Source of the DNA: Lachnospiraceae bacterium
Lineage (GTDB): Bacteria > Bacillota > Clostridia > Lachnospirales > Lachnospiraceae
NCBI GenBank assembly: GCA_022774705.1
Contig: JALFLM010000181.1
Coordinates: 19,966 to 83,965 of the forward strand
Direction: 5' to 3'
DNA length: 64,000 nt
The translations under genes and the position numbers were made by a program. Position 1 is the stretch's first letter, and each line of letters begins with the position of its first letter. This document shows positions 62,886 through 64,000 of this stretch, one piece after another. The notes beneath the pieces were generated by a model. It was not told the DNA's origin and did not search any database. It saw only the letters and a program-made list of their open reading frames with translations.

Positions 62886-64000
62886 ATGAATGCAGGAAAA
62901 AAGCGGGACAGAACCAGACTCTGCCGTACACTGCGGCTGCTTTTTGTGCTGTTGCTGCTGATTACTGTGTCCGGCGGCTGTGCAGAAACAACAGAGACAG
63001 ACCGGAAAACGGCGGATGGCAGTCAGAATATTTCGGGAGAATCGTCTGCAGCGTTGGATGGCAGTAGTTGCGAAGAATCTGCAGAAACAGCAGATGAAAG
63101 CAGAACAGAGGAATCTGCAGAGCAATCGGATGGAAAAACAACAGAGACAGACACGGCGCAGGGGACCACACAGGAAACAACTGCGGAGCAGACGGAATCA
63201 CTGTACAATGAAGACGGCAGCCGCAGGGCGTGGATTGTTGCACAAGGGCGCCTGAATGTGCGGGAGAAAGCGAAAGCTTCTTCGCAGTTTATCGGTTCTT
63301 TCCCCGAGCGTCAGGAAATCCGGGTGCTGAATGAAAAAGCTGTGGGAGGATTCTATAAAGTAAGCGGCCGGGATTATACCACCGGTAAGGAGGTTACCGG
63401 CTTTGCTGCTGCAAAATATATCAGTTTTGATCCGCCGGAAGCTCCTGAGGTCAGGCTTGATGTGGTTTCCTGGCTGCAGACGGATGAACGCTGGGGCGAT
63501 ATGCTGCTGGGTTCTACGAAGAAAACCATGTATGATATCGGATGCGCTACAACGGCTCTGGCCATGAGCGAGACATTCCTTAAGAAAAAGGAAATCTATC
63601 CCGATGAGCTGGCAGAAGATGCCATCTATACCAGTGACGGTGAAATCGGCTGGCCAAAGGATTATTACTGGAACTACAATAAGGATATGTATCTGGATTT
63701 TGTGTATAATAAACTCCATGAAGGAATTCCGGTGCTGATCGGCTGTGCCCGGTACAACGGAAGACCCCACTGGGTTCTGATCACAGGCTATGTGGGTGAC
63801 GGCGGCAAACTGAAAGCGAAGGATTTTCTGATCAATGATCCGCTGCCTTACGGAAGAACCAACCTGCAGCAGTATCTGGATGAATATCCGGTGTTCAATA
63901 AACTGATTTATTACTGTAAGGACAGGGCTCTGGTACCCGGCAGTGAGGAATCGGAGGCGGCAGCGAAGAAAGAAGCGGAGAAAAAGAAAAAAGAAGAAGC
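62886..64000 (+). CDS. Secreted protein with SH3-like and C39-type peptidase domains (truncated by the window)
   Basis: This frame is open to the end of the window and is missing from the ORF track. At least 371 residues: an N-terminal signal (LLFVLLLLITVSGGC, weak lipobox), a Thr/Glu/Ser-rich linker (about 30-105), an SH3-like domain (RAWIVAQGRLNVREKAK), and a C39/papain-like domain (WLQTDERWGDMLLGST, active Cys in DIGCATTALAMS, His in PHWVLITGY, INDPLPYG). The C-terminus becomes Lys/Glu-rich (AAKKEAEKKKKEE). Such YvpB-like proteins are secreted thiol peptidases or amidase-like enzymes. ATG 62886 is the preferred start; ATG 62850 is an in-frame alternative. Neither has a good ribosome binding site. 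Confidence 0.8.
   Translation, partial: MNAGKKRDRTRLCRTLRLLFVLLLLITVSGGCAETTETDRKTADGSQNISGESSAALDGSSCEESAETADESRTEESAEQSDGKTTETDTAQGTTQETTAEQTESLYNEDGSRRAWIVAQGRLNVREKAKASSQFIGSFPERQEIRVLNEKAVGGFYKVSGRDYTTGKEVTGFAAAKYISFDPPEAPEVRLDVVSWLQTDERWGDMLLGSTKKTMYDIGCATTALAMSETFLKKKEIYPDELAEDAIYTSDGEIGWPKDYYWNYNKDMYLDFVYNKLHEGIPVLIGCARYNGRPHWVLITGYVGDGGKLKAKDFLINDPLPYGRTNLQQYLDEYPVFNKLIYYCKDRALVPGSEESEAAAKKEAEKKKKEE

Noticed and set aside
1-64000. Insertion sequences, phage genes, tRNA or rRNA genes
   Set aside because: No transposase, integrase, phage structural gene, tRNA-like cloverleaf or rRNA segment was recognised.

Overview
The window is one contiguous stretch of a low-to-moderate GC Gram-positive chromosome, most likely Clostridia and probably Lachnospiraceae. 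The support is: Firmicutes-type gene order around ireB-ruvX-DUF1292-mltG-trmR-U32, a GerMN lipoprotein, XpaC/TelA, DUF4250, a Crh-like HPr, an alpha2 glycyl-tRNA synthetase and strong AGGAGG ribosome binding sites. No rRNA, tRNA, insertion sequence, phage or CRISPR array was seen. Almost all long minus-strand lines of the ORF track are shadows of plus-strand genes.

Layout. 1-11.3 kb: a MocR-type regulator whose PLP lysine is replaced by Arg, clpB, a nitrilase-family amidase, a Nudix hydrolase, a heterodimeric ABC exporter, and a convergent ABC-class ATPase. 11.5-14.1 kb: a PEP/pyruvate-binding domain protein. 14.1-23.9 kb: a sulfur island with a Cys/Met-rich 54-residue microprotein in its own promoter-terminator unit, a large nested palindrome enclosing four 17-nt hairpin repeats, a sulfate ABC transporter (binding protein, cysT, cysW, cysA), an AprA/AprB-type APS reductase, ATP sulfurylase cysD/cysN and a YezD-like small protein. 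23.9-29.2 kb: xpaC-telA, then minus-strand DUF4250, an MBL hydrolase and argG. 29.2-34.2 kb: argC-argB-argD plus a divergent CLC channel; argC is preceded by a tiny reading frame ending in three Arg codons. 34.2-41 kb: comEA, a PhoP/PhoR-like two-component system, a GerMN lipoprotein and comEC in one run. 41-44.5 kb: an accessory patch with an AAA-ATPase-like/PD-(D/E)XK protein and an unrecognised protein under a palindromic promoter. 44.6-55 kb: a region rich in RNA modification and processing genes (rsmE, a cysteine desulfurase with thiI, mtaB, ruvX, RNase J, trmR-like, U32/TrhP-like). 55-64 kb: a YdcF-like protein, an M16C protease, era, recO, a lipoprotein, glyS and a truncated C39-type secreted protein that runs off the window and is absent from the ORF track.

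How the genes fit together. The sulfur island takes up sulfate, activates it to APS and reduces it to sulfite; no sulfite reductase is present here. The element in front of it (microprotein, terminator, nested palindrome) has no counterpart I recognise and is the best candidate for an undescribed system. The arginine genes sit on both sides of a divergent control region; argC appears to depend on a leader reading frame for translation. A recurrent feature is short tandem duplications (14-29 nt units), mostly just upstream of start codons, at six separate places.

Limits: all family calls are from reading motifs; no database search, RNA folding or alignment was run.
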